DNA from: UBA1351 sp963677625
GTDB taxonomy: Bacteria; Bacillota; Clostridia; Lachnospirales; Vallitaleaceae
Reading direction: 5' to 3'
DNA length: 64,000 nt
Assembly: GCA_963677625.2 (NCBI GenBank)
Contig: CAXXSW010000006.1
Span: forward strand, 1-64,000
Shown here: piece after piece, positions 1 to 8,918 of the stretch
Layout: every line of letters starts with the position of its first letter
Position numbering within the stretch: position 1 is the stretch's first letter
Translations under genes and position numbers: made by a program
The notes under the pieces: model-generated
Database searches by the model: none
The model's input: the letters and a program-made list of their open reading frames with translations, nothing else
What the model was told of the DNA's origin: nothing

Positions 1-1838
1 TAAATACTCTTATACTGATCGACAAAAATATCCTTAGTTACCGCCTCTGCAATTGTCTCCTGAATCAATGACTGACTTGGCCATATATCCCTTAGAAAGA
101 TTTCCCTTCCATTTTCAGTCACACCAAGAGCTTCTTTTTCAAAATCAATAGTAACTCTTCCTGCCAGTGCATAAGCTACAACTAACATTGGAGATGCCAA
201 ATAATTAGCCTTGATATGGGGATGAATCCTTCCTTCAAAATTACGGTTCCCACTTAAAACAGATGCAACCAACATATCATTTTCAAGAATTCCTTTCGTC
301 ACCCCTTCATCTAGAGGACCACTATTACCTATACAGGTGGCGCACCCATATCCAGCCACATAGAAACCAAGTTTTTCTAGGCTCTCAAGAACATTTGCTT
401 TCTTAAGATACTCTGTAACTACACGAGATCCTGGTGTCAAGGAAGTCTTTACATACTCCGGTGTTTTCAACCCCAAATCAATCGCTTTTTTTGCTAATAA
501 ACCAGCTCCGAGCATAACAGAAGGATTGGAAGTATTGGTACAAGAGGTAATAGCTGCAAGAACGACAGCTCCTGTAACCAATTCCACTTCTTTTTCTTTC
601 ACTTTCACTTGATAGCTTTTAGTCAAGGCTTCACTATTTAGCCCGAATCCTCCCTCATCAATAGAACCTAAAGCAGCCTCTACAAAAGCCTCTTTCATAT
701 TCGACAGGAGAATCTTGTCCTGGGGACGTTTAGGCCCAGCAAGAGAAGCTTCAACTGTTGATAAATCAAGGTCAACAACTGATGAATAGACGTCTGGGTT
801 TTCTCCTGTACCATACAAACCCTGATGCTTCATATAAGCTTCAATAATCATCAAAAGCTTTTCTTCTCTACCAGTCATACGTAAATAATCTATAGTCGTA
901 TCGTCTACCGGAAAATACCCCATCGTTGCTCCGTACTCAGGAGCCATATTCGAGACTGTAGCGCGGTCAGGTAAACTTAGGGCCTTTACCCCTTGTCCGA
1001 AAAATTCAACAAATTTACCCACTACTTGGTGTTTTCTCAAAAGATTGGTAACTGTTAATGCTAAATCAGTAGAAGTAACACCTTCCCTTAACTCACCGGT
1101 TAGGTGTACACCTACGACTTCCGGCAGGATAAGATAAACAGGTTGACCAAGCATACCAGCCTCAGCTTCAATGCCACCTACACCCCAACCTAAAACACCA
1201 ATACCATTAATCATAGTCGTATGAGAATCCGTCCCAACTAATGTATCAGGATACAAAAAACCTTGGTCTGACCCAACAACTTTAGCAAGATACTCCAGAT
1301 TCACTTGATGTATAATTCCCGTTGCTGGTGGAACAGCTCGAAAGTTATCAAATGATTCCTGGGCCCACTTAAGAAATTTATAACGTTCGCCATTTCTCTC
1401 AAATTCACGTTTAGCATTATAATCCAGACTAGATGCCTTACCATAGTCATCCACCATGACAGAATGGTCAACAATCAAGTCTACCTGAACTCTGGGATTT
1501 ATCACTTGAGGGTCCTTACCCTTTGCTTTGACAGCTTCTCTCATAGCCGCTAAGTCTACAACTGCTGGTACACCAGTAAAATCCTGTAAGACAATTCTGC
1601 CCGGTACAAAAGGAACCTCCTCACGAACTTCAGACTTTCCATAATCAAGAAGTCGCTGAATATGAGCAGGTTCAATCAAAGTCCCATCATAATTACGGAT
1701 AGCACCTTCAAGAAGAATTTTGATAGTTTTAGGAAGGCCCGACAAATCATGACCCTCCTTTTCTACTTTATTCAAATCAATTATTTCATACTTTTCATCG
1801 CCGATCTCCATAACCGACATAAATGCTTTCTTATTCAT
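1..1838 (-). CDS. acnA: Aconitate hydratase AcnA (3' part beyond left edge)
   Basis: Converts citrate to isocitrate with a [4Fe-4S] cluster. About 612 of the usual ~900 residues are in the window; the frame is open to base 3, so the C-terminus is off the edge. Seen: N-terminal LSGLPKTIKILLEGAIRNYD, VDHSVMVDDYG, GTDSHTTMINGIGVLGWGVG, and the cluster-binding regions ITSCTNTSNP and GYGCATCIGNSGPL with its paired cysteines. This is the AcnA/IRP1 type, not AcnB. Start ATG at 1838 follows an AGAGGTG ribosome site. Only 20 bp separate it from the upstream desaturase, so I infer co-transcription from the Fur-boxed promoter at 2926-2954, which would make this aconitase iron-responsive. Identity is certain; the operon is inference. 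Confidence 0.95.
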   Translation of the reverse strand, partial: MNKKAFMSVMEIGDEKYEIIDLNKVEKEGHDLSGLPKTIKILLEGAIRNYDGTLIEPAHIQRLLDYGKSEVREEVPFVPGRIVLQDFTGVPAVVDLAAMREAVKAKGKDPQVINPRVQVDLIVDHSVMVDDYGKASSLDYNAKREFERNGERYKFLKWAQESFDNFRAVPPATGIIHQVNLEYLAKVVGSDQGFLYPDTLVGTDSHTTMINGIGVLGWGVGGIEAEAGMLGQPVYLILPEVVGVHLTGELREGVTSTDLALTVTNLLRKHQVVGKFVEFFGQGVKALSLPDRATVSNMAPEYGATMGYFPVDDTTIDYLRMTGREEKLLMIIEAYMKHQGLYGTGENPDVYSSVVDLDLSTVEASLAGPKRPQDKILLSNMKEAFVEAALGSIDEGGFGLNSEALTKSYQVKVKEKEVELVTGAVVLAAITSCTNTSNPSVMLGAGLLAKKAIDLGLKTPEYVKTSLTPGSRVVTEYLKKANVLESLEKLGFYVAGYGCATCIGNSGPLDEGVTKGILENDMLVASVLSGNRNFEGRIHPHIKANYLASPMLVVAYALAGRVTIDFEKEALGVTENGREIFLRDIWPSQSLIQETIAEAVTKDIFVDQYKSI

Positions 1839-1858
1839 AAACACCTCTTATCTCAGGT

Positions 1859-2868
1859 TTACACCGACAACCCCCTTTTTGTAAGAAAAGCAAATTCCCT
1901 AAAAGAGATCAGTCGCTTGGCCTTAGCATCATATAATTGTAAAAAGGCCAATTTAAGACTTTCTGTTAGTGTAATGGTTTTTACTTGTTTAAGTTCATCA
2001 AAAGCTTCATAACATGCTTTTAGGTGATAATTGGGAATTCTTGCATTCAGATGGTGGATATGGTGGTAACCAATATAACCGCTCACCCACTCCAACAACA
2101 ATGGTAGCTGATAAAAAGTGGAACCTTTTAAGGCCGCTTCAACACTGTCATAAGCTTCTTCTGATTCCCAATAAACTTCTTCGAATTGATGTTGTACATA
2201 GAAGAGCCATATACCCACTCCTCCTGCTATAGTCATAATGATAGACTGAATGACAAAGAAATTCAAGAGTCCAAAAAAACTGCCATAAAAAGAAAAACAA
2301 AGAAAATTCCTATATTAGTAACATAATAGCTTAACTTTTCTTTTTGTTTTGCTCCACGTCTTGGTACTCTTTGAATAATCATAAAGAGAAAATAAGGTGC
2401 AATACCAAAAAGGAAAAACGGATTTCTAAACAACCTATACAAACCTCTAATCAAAAGCGGTTTTTCTTTATATTCCTCAACTGTTAAGGTCCAAATATCT
2501 CCTACGCCTCTGTTATCAAGATTGCCAACAGCTCCATGATGGATCCCATGGTCTTTCTTCCAAGGCTCATAAGGTGTAAAGGTAAAGATTCCCAACATAT
2601 GCCCAACATATCTATTCCATTTTCTACTTGGTAAGAAAGAATCATGGGTACAATCATGAAATAGAATAAATGATCTAACCATAAATAACGCTGCGAAAAT
2701 AAGAACTGGCGCTTGAATATACCAACTTCCACCTTTTTTGCCAAAATAGGCTGAAAACGTTAGTAGGAATAGATATGGGATAAATGTATTAAATATCTGC
2801 CCAAGGGCATGCTTGGTATTTGGTGTTGCATATATTTTTAACCTTTTGTTCCATTGCGATCTTGACAT
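1859..2868 (-). pseudogene. Fatty acid desaturase, split by one frameshift
   Basis: Membrane di-iron desaturase that would introduce double bonds in acyl chains. The start (ATG 2868, AAGGAG site) begins a 201-residue frame holding His box 1 (HDCTHDS) and box 2 (HGIHHG). That frame ends at 2263. A second frame (2266-1859) continues with box 3 (HHIHHLNARIPNYHL). All three His boxes and the transmembrane segments are present only when the frames are joined. The break is at a run of seven T on the coding strand (2273-2279). Restoring one T gives a seamless hydrophobic stretch (MAVFFGLLNFFVIQS). Either a recent loss or a homopolymer sequencing error. Upstream lies a Fur-boxed promoter; acnA follows. 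Confidence 0.85.
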
Positions 2869-2925
2869 AGTATGCTCCTTATTAAGTCTTCAATAACCTT
2901 TTATGTAGTTTCAATAACTACATGT

Positions 2926-2954
2926 AGTATATCGAAAATGATAATCATTGTCAA
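2926..2954 (-). promoter_or_regulatory. Promoter with embedded Fur box for desaturase-acnA
   Basis: Reading the minus strand: TTGACA (2954-2949), a 17-bp spacer, TATACT (2931-2926). The spacer region 2934-2952 matches the classical 19-bp Fur box GATAATGATAATCATTATC at 17 of 19 positions, so Fur binding would cover the polymerase site. A 12-bp palindrome ACTACATGTAGT (2917-2928) overlaps the -10 side, with a further half site ATGTAGTT just downstream; its binder is unknown. Confidence 0.75.
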
Positions 2955-3020
2955 GACCTCTTCACAATTATATTTCTATTAATTGATTTTGTCAAAACCG
3001 CATACATTTATCTTCGTTTA

Positions 3021-3049
3021 TTGAGGCCCTCTTTATTTCATGGTATAAT
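3021..3049 (+). promoter_or_regulatory. Sigma-A-type promoter of the TPR-GGDEF gene
   Basis: TTGAGG (3021-3026), 17-bp spacer, TATAAT (3044-3049). It decides the gene start: a longer open frame begins with the TTG at 3021, but that TTG is the -35 box, so translation must begin downstream, at ATG 3123. Confidence 0.75.
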
Positions 3050-3122
3050 GATTTGGCAACACCATCTAATGGTACTTATTCAAACCGTATGCAAATACAC
3101 TATAACAGTTAGGATAATGATC

Positions 3123-4785
3123 ATGAAAAAAACAATAATATTTCTACCTATAATTTCTTTTTTAGTATCTACAATTCTAACTTTCAATAGTGTAGATGCT
3201 TCTAAACTAAGCTCTTACTCAGACACTATAAGTCACAAGTCTAATTCTGTAGCCGCCTATATTACACAAATTGAAACCCATCTAAACACTTACCAAAGGG
3301 AAGATGCCTACCAAGAAGCCTTAAAAGCATACCAAGCATTTACAGAAAAAACACCCCCTATAGAAAAACTAGAAGTTCTAACCTATTTAGTAGAACTGGA
3401 ATATTACTACTGGATTGAGGACGCTTTTTCTCAACATACAATAGAACTATATACCCTAGCTATAGATAAAAATAATGACCAATACCTCTTAGTGGCAATT
3501 AATTATTTATCCAGGATGAAGCACTTAAACTATGATAATGAAAGCTCTTATGAACTCCTTCAAAGCATGCTTACATTTGAATACGAAGATATGAATAACT
3601 CAACATTGATTAATTATCATTTAGGTATGTCCATGCTTTATAGTGATCTTTCAGAATTCGAAAAAGCCTTTAACTCTCTAGATAAAGCCTTTACCCTAAT
3701 CAATGAGAATAAGAGTCTCAACGTCATAGGCCAACCTATAGCTTTCCTACTTTTTGATTACCAAGCCTACTATTACTTTCTTCAAGGAGATTATATTCAG
3801 GCTATTGATACTTTAATAACTTCTTTAGATCTTATTGATTCAGATGATATCGAAACGATGTTTATCGCCAAATACATGCTAGCCAAATATTACATATATC
3901 AAGGAGATTATGAGCCTGCCAATGCTATATACGGTGATTTAGTCAACCTATATGCTAAAACGGGCCCTCTATTTAAAAATAAGTTTCCAAAGGAAGATAT
4001 GCTTTCATTGGAAGCCAATATTGCCTATCTTTCAGAGAACTACAAATATGCTGCTTACTTATATCAGAAGCTTTATAGACATGGACCTGAGATGGAAGAA
4101 ATAGAAAGAGCTGTAACAGCCAGAGAAAACTTAGTCAACTTCCACGATTCTTTATTAGAAGACAAACTTACCCTTTATGAACAACTAGAAGCCTCACAAA
4201 GAGAAAATATTAAGATACGAACTAAAACTATCATCATTATCAGTATTTTCGGACTTTTTATCATAGCTGCACTCATTATCATAGTCCTACAGAAGCGTCG
4301 CTTACACCTTCTATCTACCACAGACCACTTAACTAAACTTGATAATCGCCATAAGATCATGGAAACCTTCGACAAAATAAAACCTGGTCAAATACTTCAT
4401 CGCCTTATTGGATCTTGATCATTTCAAAGAAGTAAATGATACCTACGGCCACCTCTTTGGCGACCTAGTTCTTGAAAAAAGTTGCTCAAACAATCAAAAA
4501 AATCCCTTGGCTCCAAAGATTGCCTTGGACGCTACGGTGGTGAAGAATTTATACTTATGCTTTACTCACAAGATGTAAACCATGCAAAAGATATGATTGA
4601 AGGATTGCTTAACAGTATCATCAATCTGGAATGGGATTATCCCAATCTCCACATAACAGCTTCCATAGGACTTGTTTATTCCACAACTATCGTAGGAAAT
4701 CAATTACTAGATGCTGCATATGAAACAGATGTATCTATCAAAATCCAAGGGTAGAAATCAATATAATTTTAAAATTTTAACTTAA
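3123..4785 (+). pseudogene. TPR-membrane-GGDEF protein, multiply frameshifted
   Basis: Would be a membrane-anchored diguanylate cyclase. From ATG 3123: signal peptide (MKKTIIFLPIISFLVSTIL...), about 330 residues of TPR-like helices, one transmembrane helix near 4225-4290, then a GGDEF domain. The GGDEF domain is spread over several frames: LTKLDNRHKIMETFDKIKPGQ, then (shift near 4390) YFIALLDLDHFKEVNDTYGH, then shifts at A-runs 4475-4480 and 4496-4502, then CLGRYGGEEFILML, then a shift near 4718 to reach LSKSKGRNQYNFKILT and a stop at 4783-4785. The codons on either side of each shift still look conserved. So this is a very young pseudogene or a poorly resolved assembly stretch. No active cyclase can be made as written. 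Confidence 0.8.
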
Positions 4786-4891
4786 TACCTAAACATTTTA
4801 TGAGGTGTTTCTACTCATAAAAATTCAATTAGAGAACTTTCCTATAGAAGAACAAAGATGTTTCGCCTCCTTCGCTTTCCTATAGAATAAA

Positions 4892-4929
4892 AAAACCGAC
4901 CATAGGCACGAAACATCTATGGTCGGTTT
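4892..4929 (-). terminator. Rho-independent terminator after tpx
   Basis: Perfect inverted repeat AAACCGACCATAG / CTATGGTCGGTTT with an A-run on the plus strand (T-run on the minus strand). It lies 10 bp past the tpx stop. Confidence 0.85.
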
Positions 4930-4938
4930 ATTCTATCT

Positions 4939-5439
4939 CTATTTAGCCGCTTTAAGAGCAGCGTCAAAATCAGGAAAACTTGTAATTTCCTTAACATATT
5001 CAACATGCTTAACAATTCCATCTGGACCAACAACGACTATGCCTCTAGCCAGTAAACGAAGCTCCTCAATAGTAAACCCATACTGATTTCCAAAATCCAA
5101 GTCCTTGTGGTCTGACAGGGTTTTGACCGCATCAATCCCCTCAGCTCCGCAAAATCTGCCTAAAGCAAAAGGCAAATCAACACTAATTGCATAAATAAGA
5201 GTATCACCCAGAGCTGCAGCCTCTTCATTAAATCGCTTGGTTTGAGATGCACATACTGACGTGTCAACAGAAGGTGCCACACTAATAATAACTGTTTTAC
5301 CTTCTGCATCTGATAGTTTAACCGGATTTAAGTCTAGGTCCAGAACAGTGAAATCAGGTGCTTTATCACCCACTTTAATAGCTTCACCATATAATGTTAC
5401 AGGATTGCCACCCATGGTAACTTCATTTTTTCTTCCCAT
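4939..5439 (-). CDS. tpx: Thiol peroxidase Tpx (atypical 2-Cys peroxiredoxin)
   Basis: Cytoplasmic thioredoxin-dependent peroxidase that reduces H2O2 and alkyl hydroperoxides. 166 residues, the normal Tpx length. The peroxidatic cysteine lies in SVDTSVCASQT (conserved Thr/Ser three residues before Cys) and the resolving cysteine in GRFCGAEG. ATG 5439 follows AAAGGAG. Monocistronic, with its own terminator at 4892-4929. A PerR-like box upstream (5467-5481) suggests peroxide induction. No oddities. Confidence 0.95.
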   Translation of the reverse strand: MGRKNEVTMGGNPVTLYGEAIKVGDKAPDFTVLDLDLNPVKLSDAEGKTVIISVAPSVDTSVCASQTKRFNEEAAALGDTLIYAISVDLPFALGRFCGAEGIDAVKTLSDHKDLDFGNQYGFTIEELRLLARGIVVVGPDGIVKHVEYVKEITSFPDFDAALKAAK

Positions 5440-5466
5440 ATTATGTCTCCTTTACTTCTAATTAAC

Positions 5467-5481
5467 AAATAATGATTATTA
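5467..5481. promoter_or_regulatory. PerR/Fur-type box upstream of tpx
   Basis: AAATAATGATTATTA matches the PerR consensus TTATAATnATTATAA at 11 of 14 defined positions and lies about 28 bp before the tpx start. Peroxide control of tpx is the natural reading, but Fur and PerR boxes overlap in sequence and cannot be told apart by eye. Confidence 0.55.
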
Positions 5482-5514
5482 GTTGATAACATTATAACAC
5501 ATATATGCTGGGGG

Positions 5515-6213
5515 TCAATCCCTATTTATATCTAATTGCAAATATGAAAAAAGTCCATAATAGGCAATAACTAAAGTTTTTTCATCAAAAGGTAATGATC
5601 TTGAACTATCAATTGCCTCAAGATATGACAGATGTATACGGCGACATATAACGGCGTCTCTTGCAAAATTCTTTATCGATTTGTAAGATGCTTTCATTCT
5701 ATGAATAATTTTACTCATATACACCCTAGCCTCTTCTTCATTCATATAGGTTTTGGAAACTCCAAGTCTTAGAAGGAGTACCAGATTACATAAATCATAA
5801 GCAAAGCTTCCCATAGACGGCCATATTTTTTCGAAATCGTTTAATACATTAACTACTTTTCTCGAATAGTGATGACCATTAACCACAAGCTCTTTACTAC
5901 TGTCCTTTATATATTCAGTCAGGATTCGACTAATCCCATAAAAATGACCCAAAAACTCGTCTTGCTCAGAACCATCGAGAAGTTCATTTACTTTTGAATA
6001 GAAGGACTCCCTATCAACAACCTCCATATCTTGCAAAAAGTCAGTATATTGTTGTTTATAATTCAAATATCTACTATCTTCAATATCCACACGAATCGGA
6101 ATATCACCTAAAGTCTTTTTCTTATAGAAACCTAGATCTGTCAGTCTATCTATATCAGGATAAGGTCCAAGATAAGAAATTCCGCTTAATAACCAACCGG
6201 TATAAATATTCAT
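5515..6213 (-). CDS. DUF1266-like protein of the Hsp70 cluster
   Basis: 232 residues, no signal peptide or membrane segment. The C-terminal half (about residues 135-205) shows the DUF1266 pattern: AYDLCNLVLLLRLGVSKTY, an acidic EEEA, then a basic helix and a final CRRIHLSYL. In E. coli the DUF1266 proteins YbeU and YbeR sit beside hscC and djlC. Here the gene also follows a J-like protein and an HscC-like Hsp70, with 4 bp between it and the J-protein stop. I infer a role with that chaperone, possibly as client or adaptor; the molecular function of DUF1266 is not known to me. Confidence 0.6.
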   Translation of the reverse strand: MNIYTGWLLSGISYLGPYPDIDRLTDLGFYKKKTLGDIPIRVDIEDSRYLNYKQQYTDFLQDMEVVDRESFYSKVNELLDGSEQDEFLGHFYGISRILTEYIKDSSKELVVNGHHYSRKVVNVLNDFEKIWPSMGSFAYDLCNLVLLLRLGVSKTYMNEEEARVYMSKIIHRMKASYKSIKNFARDAVICRRIHLSYLEAIDSSRSLPFDEKTLVIAYYGLFSYLQLDINRD

Positions 6214-6217
6214 AAGC

Positions 6218-6998
6218 CTACCTCACCAATCCAAAAAGAGATCTTTTACTTAATTGACTGTCTTTTCCAAGCACTCTATGATATTTCCCTTGGGATAAGA
6301 ATTTTATCTCTTTAGGACTTAAATCTTCTAAATCCAACCAAGCCGGATATTCCACCCTTTCACGCATATACTTTTCTGCCAGCTGTAAGTACAACAGAAC
6401 GTCCCTATTATCACCATACTTCTCTATAAATAAATGGCAATTTACTACTGCTTTGTCATATTCCATATGGTAAATGTAGAAAAAAAAGCTGAATTTTATC
6501 TTTGATATATGAAGCCGCCTTGTTCCAGGGTAAACCATCTACTTCTTTTAATGAACAAGCAAAATGTTCTGAACAAAGTTCTTTCCACTTAAATTCCTTA
6601 TGTTCCATAATAGGATATCTGGTCCTAATAACTTGCCATACTTCATCGGTCAACTCATAGTGATCGTTAAAAAAAGATATACATCTTTTGTCAAAATCCG
6701 CCTCTTCTGCAAATGACATACAATTGAACTGATTAATCCAAGCTTGTGGCTGAATACGTTTCTCACTATGATACAGATGATGTAATTCACTTAAATAACC
6801 ATCAGCTACTATACTTACGGCGCTCCATTGGAGTTTTTCAGTATTGAAAGATTGTACTGCTTGCTTATAAGCTTCATTAACTTTTGTGAACGCATCAATA
6901 TCCCTATCTTGGTCCAAATCCCGGAGACGTTTGGCATAAACTCTCTTAATGGTTTTTAAGTCAACCTTCTGTTCCACACCTAATATGTGCCACCACAT
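6218..6998 (-). pseudogene. DjlC-like J-domain protein, one frameshift
   Basis: Would be the J-protein partner of the adjacent Hsp70. ATG 6998 (AAGGAG site) overlaps the Hsp70 stop. Residues 1-50 form a J-like helical hairpin: WWHILGVEQK, KTIKRVYAKRLRDL, then IDAFTKVNEAYKQA. The loop where HPD should be reads DQDRD, a loss of HPD also typical of DjlC-type proteins. The frame ends early at 6456 (LFFLHLPYGI). A second frame, joined at a run of eight T (plus-strand A-run 6480-6487), continues as FFYIYHMEYDKAVVNCHLF and runs to 6218. Removing one T restores a ~259-residue protein. Real lesion or homopolymer error. Confidence 0.7.
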
Positions 6999-8683
6999 TA
7001 TACCAACTCCTTGTAGGTATCAATTATTTCTAATAAATGTTCTTTAGCCTTTGCAACCTGTAACTTATTACTTCCCTGTATCGCTTCCTTGAAGAAGGAA
7101 AGAGCATTATAAACGCCTTCCTTCTCCCTATCTAAGGCTATGTTGTATAGCTTCTCAGCTTTAGACAGGAGATAGAGATTCTCTTCATTTTCATAAGGAT
7201 GAGCCTTTAATTCACCTAGTTTACTGAGGCAGTTTTCAATTTCCTCTTCGCTTAGAGCATTGTTATTGAGAAGAATAACTCTTTTTTCTTCACTAGTCTT
7301 ATGATTTTGGGTCAAAACTTCAAGAATACCATTCCTGTCAAAGGTAAAGCGAACGGTTGTCATAGAATCCTCTTCTGAACCGGAATCAATAGCTTGGACG
7401 ATCTCACCTAAAAAAACATTCTCCTCCGGATTAGGATGTTCGCCCTGATACATCTTAATACGAAGCTCTTTTTGGTCCTCATCAATAGCTACATATTGAT
7501 GGGCTCTAGATATGGGAACGGTCATATTACGTTCAATGATCGGGTCCAGTTTCTTATGATAGTGTCCATCGGATCCAAGAACCATAGTTTCTGTTCCTAA
7601 GGTATAGGGACAAACATCTGTCATAACCATATCCTTAAGATCTACATTTTTTTCACGCAAGGCCGCATATACAGCTGCACCCTTAGCAACTACTTCATCA
7701 GGATTCAAATAGGATAAAGGAACCCTTCCAAAAAGCCTCGCTATTTGGTGTTGAACTAAAGGCATCTTAGTCGATCCTCCAACTAGAATAACTTCTTCGA
7801 CATCCATAGGATCAATATTAGCATCAATAAGCGCCTTTCTAACTGGTTCTTTTAACCTGCCAAGAACAGGGACACAAGCCTCTTCGAACTCCCCTTTTGT
7901 CATTTGAACATCCAAGGTCAAGCCTGACAAACTTATAGGAAGGTTAATAGATTCAGCATGGTCAAACTCCCTTTTGATTTGCTCAGCCATATATTTAAGC
8001 TTGTTCCTGTTGGATTCATCAAGTCCCTCTATATTAATTCCATACTTGTTGCAAATATACTCCATAATTGCATAGTCAAAGTCTTCACCTCCCAGATAAT
8101 TATCACCTGCGACAGCCTTAACTTCAATAACAGAATCATATATATCCAAAATAGAAACGTCAAAAGTACCTCCACCTAAATCAACAATCCCAATCACCCT
8201 CTCTCGCTCTTCTTCGTGAAGATGGTAAGCAAGTGCGGCAGCTGTTGGTTCATTAACAATCCCTAAAGTATTTAATCCAGCTATTTTAGCCGCCTCAAGG
8301 GTTGCCTTTCTTTGTAAGTCCGTAAAATAGGCAGGTACACTAATAACAACCTGGTCAATAGCTTCCTCAAGTTTCATATTAGCATCATCAACGATATTTT
8401 TGAGGACGATTGCGGATAATTCAATAGGTGTCAGTTGAACACTTTCTGACTGATAAACCTTCTCAGTCCCCATATTTCTTTTGAAGGACGCAAATGTATT
8501 AACCGCATCAACAATAAAACGTTCTCTAGCTATTTTACCAACAACCATTTCGCCTTTTTCAAGCAAGCTAACTACACTTGGTGTTAAATTTTCATTAAAT
8601 CTGTTGGGAATAATCTCCATAAGACCATCGTTATATACGGCAACCAAACTATTAGTTGTACCTAAATCTATTCCTATAATCAT
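6998..8683 (-). CDS. hscC: Hsp70-family chaperone, HscC-like
   Basis: 561 residues, shorter than DnaK (~610) and close to E. coli HscC (556). Actin-type ATPase signatures: GIDLGTTNSLVAVYN (phosphate 1), VVISVPAYFTDLQR, NEPTAAALAYHL, VDLGGGTFDVSILD (phosphate 2), VILVGGSTKMPLVQ (adenosine). The substrate domain follows from about residue 360. It ends without the EEVD or GGF-type tail of DnaK. The three-gene set with a J-like protein and a DUF1266 protein matches the E. coli hscC neighbourhood, so I call it HscC-like rather than a second DnaK. Substrate unknown. GGAGAG ribosome site before ATG 8683. Confidence 0.85.
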   Translation of the reverse strand: MIIGIDLGTTNSLVAVYNDGLMEIIPNRFNENLTPSVVSLLEKGEMVVGKIARERFIVDAVNTFASFKRNMGTEKVYQSESVQLTPIELSAIVLKNIVDDANMKLEEAIDQVVISVPAYFTDLQRKATLEAAKIAGLNTLGIVNEPTAAALAYHLHEEERERVIGIVDLGGGTFDVSILDIYDSVIEVKAVAGDNYLGGEDFDYAIMEYICNKYGINIEGLDESNRNKLKYMAEQIKREFDHAESINLPISLSGLTLDVQMTKGEFEEACVPVLGRLKEPVRKALIDANIDPMDVEEVILVGGSTKMPLVQHQIARLFGRVPLSYLNPDEVVAKGAAVYAALREKNVDLKDMVMTDVCPYTLGTETMVLGSDGHYHKKLDPIIERNMTVPISRAHQYVAIDEDQKELRIKMYQGEHPNPEENVFLGEIVQAIDSGSEEDSMTTVRFTFDRNGILEVLTQNHKTSEEKRVILLNNNALSEEEIENCLSKLGELKAHPYENEENLYLLSKAEKLYNIALDREKEGVYNALSFFKEAIQGSNKLQVAKAKEHLLEIIDTYKELV

Positions 8684-8918
8684 ATAAACTCTCCATATTA
8701 ATACTCATCCACTCATTATACTTCAAGACGGATAAGATGCCATCTTATCCAAACAAAAACACCTCGTTTCACTCCAATATTGTATCATGAAATTTCACAT
8801 CTTTTAAGACCAAACACAAAAACACTTAAGTATGTTCGTAAAATATGATATAATTTTTGTATTATGAACCTAAGAGGATCAGGCAATGGTCACGAATCAT
8901 TGATTGGGAGGTTAGCCT

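Noticed and set aside
1662..2232. Plus-strand frames opposite acnA and the desaturase
   Set aside because: No ribosome sites; they mirror conserved codons of genes on the other strand.
3021..3122. Longer N-terminus for the TPR-GGDEF protein starting at TTG 3021
   Set aside because: That TTG is the -35 box of a good promoter, so the extension would be untranscribed.
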